Assembly: GCA_015680685.1 (NCBI GenBank) | Contig: MNCI01008066.1 | Coordinates: 911,860-975,859, forward strand | Direction: 5' to 3' | Source: Gnetum montanum | Lineage: Eukaryota > Streptophyta > Gnetopsida > Gnetales > Gnetaceae | Length of the DNA: 64,000 nucleotides | In this document: in pieces, positions 44,037-56,460 of the stretch | How positions within the stretch are numbered: position 1 is the stretch's first letter | How the letters are laid out: each line of letters opens with the position of its first letter | Notes under the pieces: generated by a model | What the model was told of the DNA's origin: nothing | Database searches by the model: none | What the model saw: only the letters and a program-made list of their open reading frames with translations | Translations under genes and position numbers: made by a program

Positions 44037-44838
44037 AGAGCATTATAGGCCTCTTAGTTTTTGCTCTATCTTATACAAATTCCATGCAAAACTACTAGTT
44101 GATCATCTTCAATTTCTACTTCCATAGATTAATAGTTCCACAAAATTTGGTTTTCTCCCAAGTATGAATGTTATAGATATCATAATTATCATGCATGAAA
44201 GCATTCATTGGAGTAGGTTGAACACATTGAGATGATTGTAGTTAAGCTCAATATCAACATGGCATATGATAGTATCAATTGGGAAACTATAATTACAACA
44301 ATATAGATATTAGGTTTCTTGAATTGGTGGATGAAGCACATCAACTAAATCCCTCACACAAGCAACCATGTTGTACAAATAAACTAAAGATGTCAATTTG
44401 ATTTACACCTTCTAGAGATCTTAGGTAGTGTGATTCTCTATCCTCATATATCTTTACCATCATCTTGGAATGTCTGAATACCTACCTTATTAGAGTGGGA
44501 CTAATTAACCCTCTTTACTAGGAGGATCACATTTAAAGTTTGTTGATGAAATAATCATGTTCATCAAGACCATCATCCTAGAGACTCTAAATTTAAAGGA
44601 AGATCTTAATCTCTTCTCTTGACTTTTTGGCTACATGTCAATTGGTTAAAATTAGCTATTTAAGATGTAGTTTTCCCCCAAACTCAATTACAACACATTT
44701 TTCACTATCATAGATGTATCTCCAAATTCCTTCAACATTATTTCCTTGATACATTATTGTTTCCTAGCAACCAAAACTCGAATCTATGAAACTCATTCTT
44801 ACAAAATCTTACCAACAAACTTGGGATTAAAAAGGTAT
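44037..44838 (+). pseudogene. LINE ORF2 segment 3 (reverse transcriptase)
   Basis: Continues exactly from segment 2 once element C is removed: after '...DTMIP' comes 'LEHYRPLS', 'LYKFHAKLLVDHLQ', 'KFGFLPSMNVIDIIIIMHESIHW' and 'NINMAYDSINWETI' (about 44245-44285). These are LINE RT blocks 1-3 (P-x-x-Y-R-P-I-S-L; A-x-R-L; Q-x-G-F-V-P; K-x-D-x-x-K-A-Y-D). The catalytic FADD block is degraded (about 44530-44560, 'KFVDEIIMF'). Ends '...TNKLGIKK' at the insertion site of F. Confidence 0.8.
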
Positions 44839-46038
44839 TATAGTGCCTAAAAATTTTGGTTGCTAGAAGACCAAAAATTCTAGCGTAACAACTTTAACCT
44901 TGAATCCCTAGGACCTCCAAAAAATGGGATTAGAGATGCCTTGGATGGTTCAAAAAATCACCCAGGGACATGGAAAATGTAAACACTGGTAGAAAAATAA
45001 AATATAATGCAGATCTAAGAAAATAAATGCACCAAAATGGAACAAATAAATCTATCTTTCACACAAACAGAATTGTAAATATTATTTTAAGAGAAATAAA
45101 GAATGGTTCAATAAATGTGTACAATATGTTCCTAGAATAGTAGGCGGTTCACTTTAGTGGGAGTTTAGATTTCATTGAAATCGGTGGCTCCACAATCTAG
45201 ATGTTTTGCAACTTCTAATGCTGTTGAAATGTGTTGTTGTCCACACTAGATCTACAATGTTGGTAATGCAAGGGATGTAACAATGGCTATGGAGATTCCA
45301 TGCTAGGGGATACAAGAAGTTCTATGTGTGTTGAAAACTATTGAATGTAAAAAATTACTGAAAATTGCAGAGTGTGGAACTACCAAAGTTGTGAAACTTG
45401 TAAATGGTGCTGGTGCATAGGTTTTATAGGTTTTGGGCCGCTCATTTAGCTATAAATTGTTGATAAATTGGTTGCAGATTTCTACTATGCTTATGAGATG
45501 GATTTACAAATCAAGGGTGTTATTATATATAGTAAATGTCATACTCCCATGGTCATTCCCTTGACTAAAAATAGTAACTAGAGAGATGGTCTACACACTA
45601 GGGGGATGGCTTCCATGCTAGGGGGATGGCATCCATGCTAGGAGGGATGACATCCATGTTGGGGGGATGGCATCCACAATGGGGGTAGGTGAGTTATACC
45701 TCCATGCATCCACACTGGGAGTAGGTGAGTTATACCCCCCATGTAGGTGTCTCTAGTGTAGAAAATGCTATGCCCCTCACAAAACCCACCAAAATGTCAA
45801 TTTTGATCCCAAAAGGCATTTTTAAATCCTCCAAGCCCAAATATAGACATTATGTGACTTTTGTCACATTATGGATGAGGCTTTAACCACTTATGAGGCA
45901 TTTTTCAATCCCAAAATCATAAAATATGTGAGATTGGATCTCTTCTTCATATTTACAATGAATTTCAAGCCTTGGGTTTCATGGGGTGAAGGTTACATTA
46001 TCAAAATTGTCATGACATGCAATTTTAATGGTTTTTCA
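44839..46038 (-). repeat. 3' LTR of element F
   Basis: 1,200 bp. The minus strand begins TGAAAAACC at 46038; the other end, set by the target duplication, reads ...GGCACTATA rather than ...CA. Carries CATGCTAGGGGGATGGC-type repeats (45590-45760). Internal sequence just outside (46052-46039) has GAGGAG, a weak polypurine tract. Confidence 0.78.
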
Positions 46039-46654
46039 ATGGCTCCTCGTTGTTGGTGTTTGGAGGATCGACTTGAGAGGCACTAATAAAGAATACAAAA
46101 CAACATTGTAGGTCCATCACCAACATTCCCTCTTTGTGCTTGATTCTGTCATGCCGAACCATGCTAAAGAGTGCTCATGATGATGGAGCAAGACTGTAAT
46201 GATAAAATGGTAGTGAGGTTATAGGGAAATAGTTGTGAAGGCTAAAAATTCTTTCCAAGTATTGACATCATGGCTATAGTATGGCACCAACATGTAGGTT
46301 AAGAAATTGGACTTGGCTATTCATGTTTTGAGATGTTGGTTCACTCAAAAAAAGCATTTGAGTAACCAACACCTCACTCCAAGGTTTCTTTGGGCTCCTC
46401 CCTTTACATGTTTGCAGTCATTAATTTTGACTTTTACTCTTCATGGACCATTCTGGTTTCTTAGAAATTTTCTTCTCCATTGATTTTTTTTCTTTCTTTT
46501 TTATGTGGGGTGAAACCTTCATTAGGTTTCTTTGTCAAAGCCAATTTGATTCCATTTTCCTACCGAATGAGGTGTGTTACATTCAAAAAACTAAATGGTA
46601 GAGCATGATGAAGGAGATGTCACATGGCCATAATGCATGTGTGTCAGACATTGG
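46039..46654 (-). other. 3' noncoding region of element F next to the LTR
   Basis: No ORF or motif of note. This interval is not represented in A, which is cut by B before reaching it. Confidence 0.4.
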
Positions 46655-46925
46655 TCAACCTTGCTGCTTAGGGTAAGGAAGGTTATATTTGGGCAACAGG
46701 GTTAGGCTCATGAGTAGTAATGGGATGGAAATGGCATAAGCACTCTTGGTACAATAGGACAAGCTTACTAAATCTTGCACATTGAGGTCATGTGGTGACT
46801 TGTTGCTATGATGAGTTGCACTGTTGTGATGACTCCAAGCTTCATCCTGCAAGCACAACTTCAAGAGAACAAGAAAACTAGCCAAAGAAAGAATGTTATT
46901 ATAACATGATGTATAGGGCTACATG
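46655..46925 (-). other. Conserved 3' noncoding block (element F copy)
   Basis: The reverse complement matches 4866-5110. The shared reading frame (46885-46655) contains LKLCLQDEAWSHH...; A has LELCLQDEAWGHC... at the same point. Confidence 0.6.
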
Positions 46926-47959
46926 AGACAACTAGAAAACTATGCCATCATAGGTCATAATCATTACAGCATAGAAGAATCTATGTGATGTGCATCAGAT
47001 TTTTCAAACTCATTCATTGTGCCAAAAAAGTAGAGAGAGATAGAGCATGTAGGCTCGCTTGTTGTAAATCATCAGAGTTGTCAACATTAGTCATTCATTG
47101 CAACCTATCAATAATGATAAACAACAATAAAAGCAAACATGTGAGTGTTAGAAATAATCAAGGCTATGTGATGGCATTAGTGTTGCATAACAAAGGTTTG
47201 ATGAGGTCATGAATAGGCTTAAGTTCTAGTGAGGAACTTGGTTTGATGTGTTTTCTTCTCACCATTATGGTTTTAGATGGGAACCCTCCATGATGTTTTT
47301 GGCTTTAAGGTGAATGGTCATCAGGCTATTTCAAGGCATTATGGTTGTAGAGTAAAATGGTTTCAAGGTCTTAAGATTTTGATATTTAAGGTCAACTTGA
47401 TCTAATAGCATCATAAGAGGGGTTTATTTAGACCTTAAGGCTAGTCCAATTTTCTCTCTCATCTCCTTGGCTCATCCTACATGACAACATAAGCACATCA
47501 AGTGGCACCTATGTAATAAAATGCTAAATAATGTAAAAATCCAATAAGAATAAAGTAAAAGTGGGTTAAAATTAAATTAACACTAAAATAGATCAAAACA
47601 TGATCAACAGAAGTTATTAAGGGTATTATAAGGTCAAACATGGTCAACTATGATTATACTTTGCTAGTTTTAGGCCTTAGTAGACCAGGATGCCAGTTTA
47701 AGGCCTTGGCAAGCCATGGTAGGGGCTTATTTCATTAGTAGGATTATTACAAGGCAAAAACAAGGTGAAACTTGGTAAAAGAAGGTAAATTTTGGTTATA
47801 ACAAGGTAAAGGTAAGGTAAGGCTCAAGCTAAGACTATTTAAAGCATGGCTAACTAGGGGAAGCAAGGTTAAGTGGTATTACATTTAATGCATATTTAAT
47901 AAGTTTTCTTTTATTTATTTATTTATTAAACTATTGAAGGTATTTGATTCCAAGAGTGA
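46926..47959 (-). other. Pre-RT spacer of element F and pol-deletion point
   Basis: The reverse complement aligns with 600-1500 of A: GGCC motifs at 47720-47660, the CATGTAG/GATGAG acceptor-like site at 47477, and 'gttcctcacta/tggaac' at about 47230. From about 47150 to 46930 similarity to A fades, and the next recognisable block corresponds to A 4866, so about 3.3 kb of pol is gone. Confidence 0.6.
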
Positions 47960-48949
47960 CCTTTATGAAGATGCATGGCTGGGGCTACTGCAACAAAGGT
48001 AAGAGGTCATCATGTAGGTGATTGTGGAGGGAGCACATGCCAAGGTGGGCATGGAAAACCTAGATGTAGACATGAGCTAGAGTAAGGTCCACCTACAAAT
48101 GGATCATGTGGGTTTGAAGGGCTAGCAGCATAGGCACGTAACCATAGATAGGGCTAGCGATGCAAGCTTGGACATCATAGACCATGCATGCTCATAGTGT
48201 TGGCTCACCCCTCTTGGGAAAACTCCTGAAAAATGGTGCTTGTGGCATAGGATTTCAGCAAAGAAGAAGGATAAGGGTAGCAAAAAGCTATGAAGGATTT
48301 TCACAACTAAGGGGATGAGATGATAGGTGATAGTGCACATGAGAGTATGGTAGCTAGCAAGGCTAATGCACAAACAAGGGTTGAGGAATGTGTGACAGTG
48401 ATAAGGGAACACACACGATGTGTAGTAGAGGAAGATAGCACATGGTGTAGGCAAGGTCTAGTTTCACTAGAAAAGGTAGGGAAGGTAGAGCACATGAAAG
48501 GTAAAGGCCTTGAGGCTAACAATGTAGGTGCAGGGAAAGCCAACAACATGGCATAGTCAGCATGGTACATGTCAGAATCGCTATAGGACTTAGGCATGCA
48601 ACAGGTAGTAGTTTAGCCTTTCCCAGCATCATGATTTGAATCCACAACCTCGGACTAACACCAGAGCTCTAGCTCTTCACCTGCATCTCTACCACAATCG
48701 TGAGGTGCAAATGGCGATAGCAACTATAAGCAGCACTACACATTGCATTACCAACATGGCCACAATGGTGGTACCAACGATGGTGATTTTAGGGCCTTGT
48801 CCAACACCACCTCGAAGGGGTAGAAATCATAAGATGCATTGTTAGTGACAATAATGTTGGGCAGTGTAGGTGGAAAGGGTAGGCAAAGTGGCATGGTGTG
48901 TGCTTATGAGTGGGTAGTAGCCTCAAGACATAGCATCAAATTGTGGCAT
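47960..48949. other. Unrecognised interior segment of element F
   Basis: Open frames exist on both strands (48320-48556 +, 48454-48122 -), but none shows a domain, codon structure or conservation with D or A. By position this is part of the spacer that in D holds the ~190-bp repeats. A later insertion is also possible. Confidence 0.3.
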
Positions 48950-49550
48950 CCTTGTTGACCAACATGGATGAAGGNATCTACACTAACCAACATGGATGAG
49001 AGGGGGGTAGCATCAGATTACAGTATCCATGCTAACTAGCATGGATAATGGGTGAGAATGGCAATGACAATTGTAGGGGCTACACACATGTGGGCAATGA
49101 AGAGTAGCAGCTACTACAAGTGTAAAGCATGGTATGGTAGCTCATGACAAGAACTAAGAAAATCAAGGGCACTACAGTGTGTTACATAGCCTTAGGGCTA
49201 TGTAGCCCTTAATTAACCTGCATGGGTCATGCAAGGTAACACAACCTAAGGTAGGTCCATGCAATCTATAGGTAGAGGCTAGCAACCCTAGATCTGGGCA
49301 TGGTAGGATGGCACACAGGTAGACAAGTGGTGGTAGGAAAAAAAGCTATTGAGTGGGAGTGACCTAAAGGGGACATTGAGGCACAAAATCCCTAATGGAC
49401 CTATGCAGCCTATGAACAAGGCTAGTAGTCATGCCGAGGCAATGTGCTAGAGTGGCAAGCAAAGGCAAGGCTAGCATAATAAATAGCTAGCTATGGTAGT
49501 GAGGGCAATGGTTTTCAGGGTCAACCTAATCCATGCTAACCAAGGTGGAT
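48950..49550 (-). repeat. Short version of the CATGCTAG repeat array (element F)
   Basis: CCAACATGGATGA at 48960 and 48990, CCATGCTAACTAGCATGGAT at about 49028-49047 and CCATGCTAACCAAGGTGGATG at about 49531. It corresponds to the 3-kb array of D, reduced to a few units. One unknown base at 48975. Confidence 0.5.
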
Positions 49551-50205
49551 GAGGAAGGGTATGTTTTTGGTGTTTTTATTCAATTCTATTCCAAATAAAT
49601 TTCTATACAAGGTTGAAGTTCTTCACTATGATGATCTAATGTTTTTTGAAGTGTGGAATTTTGAATTTGTAATTGAGCTTTCTTATTATTATGACCACTA
49701 ACTGTGTGCATGTCTTGATGCCTACAGGTCCCATGCTATGATAGTGATTGGCTATGATGTAGTCAATGATCTTTCCTCTTCCCCTTATGACTTAGCTTTG
49801 GCTACTACAGTGCCAGTTACACCCTGCTATGTTTTTCTGTCATTGTTATAGTTGTTTTTCTTTTAACTATAGAGGCCATAAGGACCATGTACTGTTCATG
49901 TTGTATGTTTCATAGTGACACTATGGTCATAGACATGTGGACATTTTGGTAATTTTTTGGTTATTATCACATAGTGTGACTACAACTACATGTTAGTTTT
50001 AGATATTTTATGTTTTATGTGTTTTATATAAACATAAGTGGTAAATGTAACAAGGCCATAAACTAAAATTGGTAGATAAAATGTGACATAATGATAATCA
50101 TAAACCAAGGTATACATGTATAAGTGAGACTCATAGACCATGTTATCAAGTAGGTTGATTATAATGTTGGTGTAAGGACAAATGAAGAGTTTGTTATGCT
50201 CACTA
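49551..50205 (+). pseudogene. Possible terminal exon of the antisense gene (element F)
   Basis: On the + strand an intron-like tract ends in GATGCCTACAG at about 49728, followed by an open stretch to TAG near 49850. Order and surroundings match the last intron and exon of the gene in D (21003-21192), and the following sequence shares the 'cacatagtgtg' motif with D (49970 against 21310). The other exons are absent. Similarity is weak, so this is tentative. Confidence 0.3.
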
Positions 50206-50640
50206 GTTTTAGGCCCTAGCAATCCATAAGGTTGTCAATTTTAGGCCTTAGTAGGCCATAGTGCTAGTTTTAGGCCTTAGAAAGCCATGGTTCATACCTA
50301 CCTAGCAAGTATGGGGTAGTGTCAAAAGGGCATATAACGATAACACAAACCATGAAACATGGTATAATGTTGCTAAGGTGAACAAGCCTCCATTAGTAAA
50401 AGAAGGAATAACATATCCACAATGCATTTGTTGCTTGACCTTTGATAAAACAAAGGATTTGCTTTGCATGATTGCACTCTCATCATGCTACTTGTTTATG
50501 GTGGCAATTAATAGGCATTTTTTGATTGCTTAATACCATAGGTTTGGTGACTTCATCCTCATCATTATTATTGTTGTTGATTTTACTCTTGGTATTGGCC
50601 CCAGTTTAAGTTTCAAGAGTCTTCTCTTGAAAATGCACCT
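50206..50640 (-). other. GGCC block and post-protease spacer (element F)
   Basis: Three GGCC-motif units lie at 50205-50290. The rest is AT-rich without coding signal apart from the tail of the gag-pro frame. Confidence 0.5.
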
Positions 50641-51145
50641 TTGAACTTCAATCAATGTTGACATAGTTAACTAAGGAAAGCGATACATTGTCCCCATGGA
50701 TCATAATTTTTCCAGCCTTGTATGGAAAGTGAATCTCCTAATGTATAGGAGATAAAACTTCCTGAAGCTTCACTAACCATGGTCTTCCTAGGATCAAGTC
50801 AAACCCAAGTGTTTCTTCAACCACTGGGAAGTTGATGAGTGTGGAAAATTGTTCACTGGCTATAAAATCCAAGGAGATTGAACCTTGCACTGCTACTCAT
50901 GATCCATTGAATGATTATTGAATGATTTAAGTGTTTAAATAGTGGTCACTTGGATGTTCTCGATTAGGCCAAGTTTGTCAACCATAAAATATGGAATCAC
51001 ATTCATAGTCGTCCCATCATCCACATGAACATGGTGAGCCTTGTATCTATCAATACATATAGTAATGAGAAGAGGGGAGAATAGCACCTCTCCGATTTGA
51101 GAGTTGATTTTCACTTTACTATCATGAAAGTTGAGCATGGGTTGA
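50641..51145 (-). pseudogene. Degenerate protease of element F
   Basis: The open part 51138-50935 includes 'FHDSKVKINSQIGEV' and 'HHVHVDDGTTMNVIPYFMVDKLGL', the Tat-type active-site block (V-x-V-D-x-G-x-x-x-N-I-x-P), with D-G-T still readable. The C-terminal half is frameshifted. It is better kept than D's copy, which reads D-D-H-V. Confidence 0.75.
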
Positions 51146-51899
51146 TTTCCATTTTCCCTAGGTAAAGCTCACTCAATAATAGAGTGAATTTACTCTTTGA
51201 GCTAGTGCATCCCCATGAGCAAGAGATGTCATGACTAGGTCATACAAGTTCAATGACATGTTCTTTTATTTAAGGAATCATTTGGCTTATTTCATTATTG
51301 TGAGGAAGCTCTTTTCTTTAGCATGTGATGTTTTGGCCTTAGTGGTTCTAACCTAATCCATCCTTCCTAGAGCTTTTGGATTGGGTTTCAGTTCATGTTC
51401 CTTAGGCCCCTTGTCCAAGGATGTAGTTGGCCTTGGTGTAGGTCTTGTTTGGTTACCTTTAGTGGGCTTCTTTGTTGGTTTGGTGATAGGTTGCTTTTGC
51501 CACCATTGTGATGATGGTTTCCTGCCAATTTATAAGTTTTGGACCACTATATGTGGGCTTTGGTTATGAGTTGTTGTGTTCTTACTTATTGAAGGTGGAG
51601 GAACCTATATAATGAGTGGTTCCCTAGGTTTTGGAGGATTAGCAACTCGTCAATTATGTTGTGATGTTGAAGCTATTGAAGGGGAAAAATGTATGATGAA
51701 AGGATCCTTAGAGGTTGGAGGAGGTGGTACCCATATAACGAAGGGCTCCCTAGGCTTCATGCTTTGGGATCATGGTGGTACTCTAATGATGAATAGTTCC
51801 CTAGGGGGGTTAGACCATTTGATTTTCATGAATGAGATCATAGTATAGGAGTTGCTGTTAGCACTTGGAGAGTTGGGCTCATTAACTACCAAATCTCCA
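51146..51899 (-). other. Proline-rich Gag-protease linker (element F)
   Basis: On the minus strand three imperfect units of a PREPFIIxVPP-type motif occur around 51820-51590. The open + strand frame over the same bases (51576-51848) is its Gly-rich complement, not a gene. Function unknown; a flexible linker is likely. Confidence 0.45.
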
Positions 51900-53945
51900 T
51901 GGTTTAGAGGTCATCCTTTAATACTACGCAAAAATCACTATCATGGCTAGCCATTTGATGATAATGAAAATACTTATCCAACCTAAAGTACCTTAGTATC
52001 TTAGGATTGTCTTTGGTAACTATCATTGGATCTCTAGCTATGTCACAAAGATGATTATACCTATTACAAGCCTCTTTAGATAATTACTTATGTTGTATAT
52101 AGTTATCTTTATGTAACTATTCTTAGAGCTCAAAGGGATTTAAGTATTTAGACCTATCCTTCCATCCAAAGTTTGGTCTTGGTTGATCTGGGGCATAGGA
52201 AGTTGATGGTTGTAAGGAGTTAAGGGATGTGTTGAGTGGTGGTGATTCCCTCCTCTCTCCTTGTTTTGTCTCTTTTTCCACTATGGCCATGGCTGTATGT
52301 TCTTGCTTGGTTTTATTGTCATCTCTCCTTGCATGTTGGTTTTTATAGGCCACATAGGCTAGATCATTGTTTGCTTCAACTACCTCCTCAATGTTCTTAG
52401 TTTGTGAGAAGGCTTGGCTTAGTGACCAAGGCTCTAGATAGTAAAGCTTTGACTTGATAAAGTTATTTACTACTTCCTTGTAGATGACCAAGAGGTGAGT
52501 TTCAACAATAGGCTCTAGAATCTCATTAAGCATTAAGTTCCACCTTTGAATGAACCCTTTGATCGGCTCAAGTGACCCTTGCCTCACCTTCATTAGTTGA
52601 TCCAATGTGACATTTGGCTTCAAGTTGTATCTAAAGTAGTTGAAAAATTGGTTAAGAAAGTCCTCAATAAAAGAGATGGAACCTCTAGAAAAGGTTCGAT
52701 ACTAATCTAGAGATTTACCTTTGAGGGACATAGGGAAAAGTCTCAATATCGTATGAGGCCAAGCTTGCAAGAAGAGGCACTCAAACTAGAAGGTTACTAG
52801 ATGTGTGTTGGAATTCCCTTCATCATTATATTTGATGAAGTTTGAAATAGGTAAGCCCACAAGCAAGGTTATTTGAGGCACTATAGGACTTATAGGATCA
52901 TCTTGGTAGAAATCTAGAACCTTGACAATATGAGTTGTGTTGGCCTCAAGTTTTTGTAGTTCTTCGATAAGGTCTTGGATCATTTGGAAGGCTTGATCCA
53001 AGCCTTGGTTAACCCCATCGACTATGGTGCTCGTGTTGATGGTTGAAAAAGAAGTTGTGAGACTTGTGGTTGAGAGGCTTATGGCCTCATGATAGGATGC
53101 AATATTGAAGGAAGAGGCTGAGTTATGGTGGTCATAGGTGGGCTAAACAAGGAAAAAGATGTTTGTGCTGAAACTTGAGGCATAAAGAGGACAAATGGGG
53201 TATGAGAAGCTTGTGTTTCTTAGGTCCCAATGAGGGTCCCATTGGTATGTTAAAGGGAGATGGTGAGGTGAATATAACCATGGTTGGGTTAACAAAGTTA
53301 GGTTATGTGGCAAAGGGTACCAATGAAAATAAGAACGTGGATTGGGATATAGGTTGTGTATGGTGTGTGGAGATTATGGGTGTGGACCAAAACATGGTAC
53401 AATGGATAGAAAGGAAGTTGGATTGAGGGACTTGTCCTATTGATGAGGCAAAAGATGTGGAGTTGGATGTGGTTATTTGGGGAGCCAAAGATTGGAAAAG
53501 ACTTCCAATGAAGATGTTTGACTCCTGTTTGGTCTCAAACTCCTCCTCCTCCTCTCCTCAATCCACTAAGCTAATTCCCTCACTAAACTCATCAACCTCT
53601 ATGTGTTGTATGAGCATTTGTACACAAAATTCTATGAGGGGGATTTTTCCATAAGAGGATGGGATGTATTCTTTTCCATTCTAGTGTATTATTTTTAATT
53701 GATGCTTAGCATTAGATTTGAAGCATGGTATTAAGAGATCAAATTGTATCTTGGCATAGAGGAAGTTGTAGAATACCTCATTAATAACCACAAAATCTAG
53801 GTTTTTTCCTCTTTGCGTAAGTGATTGTCTTTGTTCTATGACCATGAATTTTTTTGAGTTATAAACACAAACTGTATCTTTTCTAGATACCATATTTGTT
53901 AGGTTAAGAGGTAGTATGGTTGATTGGTTGAAAGATAATGTGAAA
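51900..53945 (-). pseudogene. Degenerate gag of element F (Tat-type)
   Basis: The N-terminal part at 53945-53600 contains STILPLNLTN and GKNLDFVVINEVFYN, matching D. 'MDQAFQMIQDLIEELQKLEAN' (53001) starts the capsid region. The core is open at 52623-52123: LDQLMKVRQGSLEPIKGFIQRWNLML is the retrotransposon-gag block and KSLDxYRTF the preceding W/Y-F motif. The zinc-knuckle relic is at about 51990-51920 (DKYFHYHQMASHDSDFCVVLKDDL), keeping the H and last C but with the first C as F. This is the best preserved gag in the window. Confidence 0.82.
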
Positions 53946-55203
53946 GGTATTGAAAAGTGGCTTGATGAAGGCTAAATTAGTAGAGGAAAAAGAAATTCCA
54001 GCAAGTGAAATTCTTAAAATGCTAAAAGGACTAAAAAATAGTTGAAAGAGATTTATTGGCTATAAATAGTAAGTGAGAGGTCAAAGGCGGGTATACCTAT
54101 TTACCCAAAATGGAAAATGGTTGGTATCAAATCCCAACCACACTTGACTAGCTAGCCACATCAATGCTAGGAGAAAATAGGGGAAAAAAAAGAGGTAAGA
54201 TATACAATCTTAAATTTTCTTCACAATGTTTGTATAAGGGGAGTTTACTTGTGGCAAGTTCTGTTTTGCTTGAAAAACCAAAGTGGAAACTTTGATTTTT
54301 CCGAAGGTGAGGTTTTTAGAAAGTTGGCAATATTGACTCTACTAGAAAAAATTCACAACAAGGGGTTTGGATGGTTTAGGAGGGTAACACCCATTCTAGG
54401 AGTATGACACCCTAGCTAAGAGGGGTATGACAAACACCCTAAGGGGGATATGACACCCTAACTAAGGGGGGTATGACAAATACCCTAACTAGCTTTAGAA
54501 AATCCAGCAACTACTATGAATTTTCTCCAAAACCAAACAACCATGCTGGGGGTGTAACATCCACGTTGAAGGTGAAAATGACAAAAATTTAAAAATGATA
54601 AAAACAGCTAAAAACATGTTACTTACTATAAATAGTAAGATGGTTGTCAAAGGGGGTATACCCCTTTACTAAAAATGGAAAAAGGTGATATCAAACTCCA
54701 TCCACTCTAGGCTTCCTAGCTACACCTATGCTAGGGGTTGCAGAGAGGAAGAAAGGGGATAAGATGGAAGGTCTTACACCTTTCTATAAATTGTTGGGAT
54801 GGAGGAAGGGATTGAAAACCAAAAGTGAAAACTTTGACTTTCCACAAGTAAATGGCTTTGGAAAAACTATCAATTTTCATAGCAAGGAGAAGGGGGATGG
54901 GGATTTGGATGGTAAATCCACCAACACTAGTCTCTACTAAGAAAATTTGGTAACAAGAGGAAAATATTTGCAATAGAAAACCCACGTTGGCTTTAAAATT
55001 CATAGTAATTGTTATGAAAATTTTAAAAGCTCAAACACCTGTAGTTTTCATGCTGGGTTTTAGCTACAAGGGTATGGGGGGCCAGCATTAGGTTTTATGC
55101 AGATTTAAATGTTTTGGCTAAAAATTGTAGATCCAGAACTTGTACATCAACATTGGCAATGAGTACATAGGATTAGATGCAGAAATCAGGCAAAGGCCCT
55201 CCT
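53946..55203 (-). other. 5' leader of element F with ~565-bp tandem duplication
   Basis: Two copies, 54058-54622 and 54623-55190, each starting with a CTATAAATAGTAAG motif followed by a 'gggtatacc..tttac' stretch and an 'aaaccaaa.gtg.aaactttga' block. D has one copy (25661-26325). Contains TTACTATAAATAGTAA at 54623-54638. Sequence next to the LTR reads AGGAGGGCC on the minus strand; no ordinary TGG primer site is seen. Confidence 0.65.
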
Positions 55204-56455
55204 TCTAGTGCCAGAAAAATGTAGCGACTAAAACATTTGGTTACTAGAAGACTAAAAATTCTAGTGTAATAACTTTAATCTTGAATCCCCATGGCCTCGA
55301 AAAAATGGAATTTGAGGTGTCCTAGATGGCCCAGCAGATCACCCAAGGACTTGGAAAATGTCAACAAGGGTAGAAAAATAAAAATGTAATGTAGATCTAA
55401 TAAACGAAATACACCAAAATGGAACAAATAAATCTATCTTGCACACAAATAGAATTGTAAACTTTATTTTAAGAGAAATAAAGAATGGTTCAAGAAATGT
55501 GTATAATATATACCTGGAATTGTAGGGTGTTCACTTTGGTGAGGGTTCAAACTCTATTGAAACCAGTAGCTCCACAATCCGGATGTTCTACAACTCCCAA
55601 TGTTATCAAACTGTCCTACTCTCTACACCAGGTTTGCAATGTTGGTGATGCAAAGGGGATGTAACAATGGCTATGTAGGTTCCATGCTAGGGGATTCAAG
55701 AAGCTCTTTGTGTGTTCAAAGCTCTTGAATGCAAAAATGACTAAAAATTGTAAAGTGTGGAAATGCCAAAATTATGAAGCCTGTAAATGGTGTTGGTGCA
55801 TATTTTTATAGGGTTTGGGCTAATAATTTAGCTACAAATTGACTACAAACTTGGCTGCAAATCATTGAAAAATTAGCTACAAATTTCTACTGTGCTCAAG
55901 TGAGGTAGGTGTCCAAATCAAGGAGGATTACTATATATAGTAAGTGTCATACCCCCATGGCCATTCTGTTTACTAAAAATAGTAACTTGGGGGATGGCCT
56001 CCATGCTGTGGAAATGGCATACACACTAGGGGGATGGCCTCCACCCTAGGGAGATGGCGTCCACATTGGGGGGATGATATCCACACCGGGGGTAGGTGAG
56101 TTATACCCCAATGCATCCACCCTAGGGGTAGATGAGCTATAGCCCCATGAAGGTGTCTCCAACATAGAAAATGATATGCCCCTCACAAAACCCATCAAAA
56201 TGCCAATTCTAGCATTCCAAAAGGCATTTTTAATCCCCCAAGACCAAATATAAACATTATGTGACTTTTATCACTTGGGGGATGAGGCGTTAACCACTTA
56301 TGAGGCATTTTTCAACCCCAAAAGCATAAAATATGTGAGATTGCATCTCTTGAATTATAATATTCACATTTACAATGAATTTCAAACCTCAAGTTTTATG
56401 GGGTGAAGGCTACATGATCAAAATGATCGCAACATGCAATTTTAATGATGTTTCA
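55204..56455 (-). repeat. 5' LTR of element F
   Basis: 1,252 bp, homologous to 44839-46038 and 26326-27751. The minus strand begins TGAAACATC at 56455. Has TTACTATATATAGTAA at 55929-55944 and TTTACTAAAAATAGTAA near 55970, where D keeps the TATA form. Confidence 0.82.
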
Positions 56456-56460
56456 GGTAC

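Larger units (their letters stand above)
44839..56455 (-). mobile_element. Element F: Tat-type retrotransposon lacking pol
   Basis: 11.6 kb on the minus strand: 5' LTR 56455-55204, a duplicated leader, gag (53945-51900), protease (51145-50640), GGCC block (50290-50210), terminal-exon relic of the antisense gene, repeats (49550-48950), GGCC motifs (47720-47660), pre-RT spacer, conserved 3' block (46925-46655) and 3' LTR (46038-44839). RT, RNase H and integrase are missing: the sequence jumps from the equivalent of A ~1500 to A ~4870. Flanks GGTAT (44834-44838) and GGTAC (56456-56460) form a 5-bp target duplication with one change, and the LINE frame continues across them. Confidence 0.85.

Noticed and set aside
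44839-46038. Independent solo LTR of the Tat family
   Set aside because: Its outer flank GGTAT pairs with GGTAC at 56456 and the LINE frame continues across, so it is the 3' LTR of element F.
48122-48597. Overlapping ORFs on both strands (up to 110 codons)
   Set aside because: No domain, no counterpart in elements D or A, and lies in retroelement spacer.
51576-51848. 90-codon Gly-rich ORF on the + strand
   Set aside because: It is the complement of the proline-rich Gag linker of element F; the sense reading is on the minus strand.
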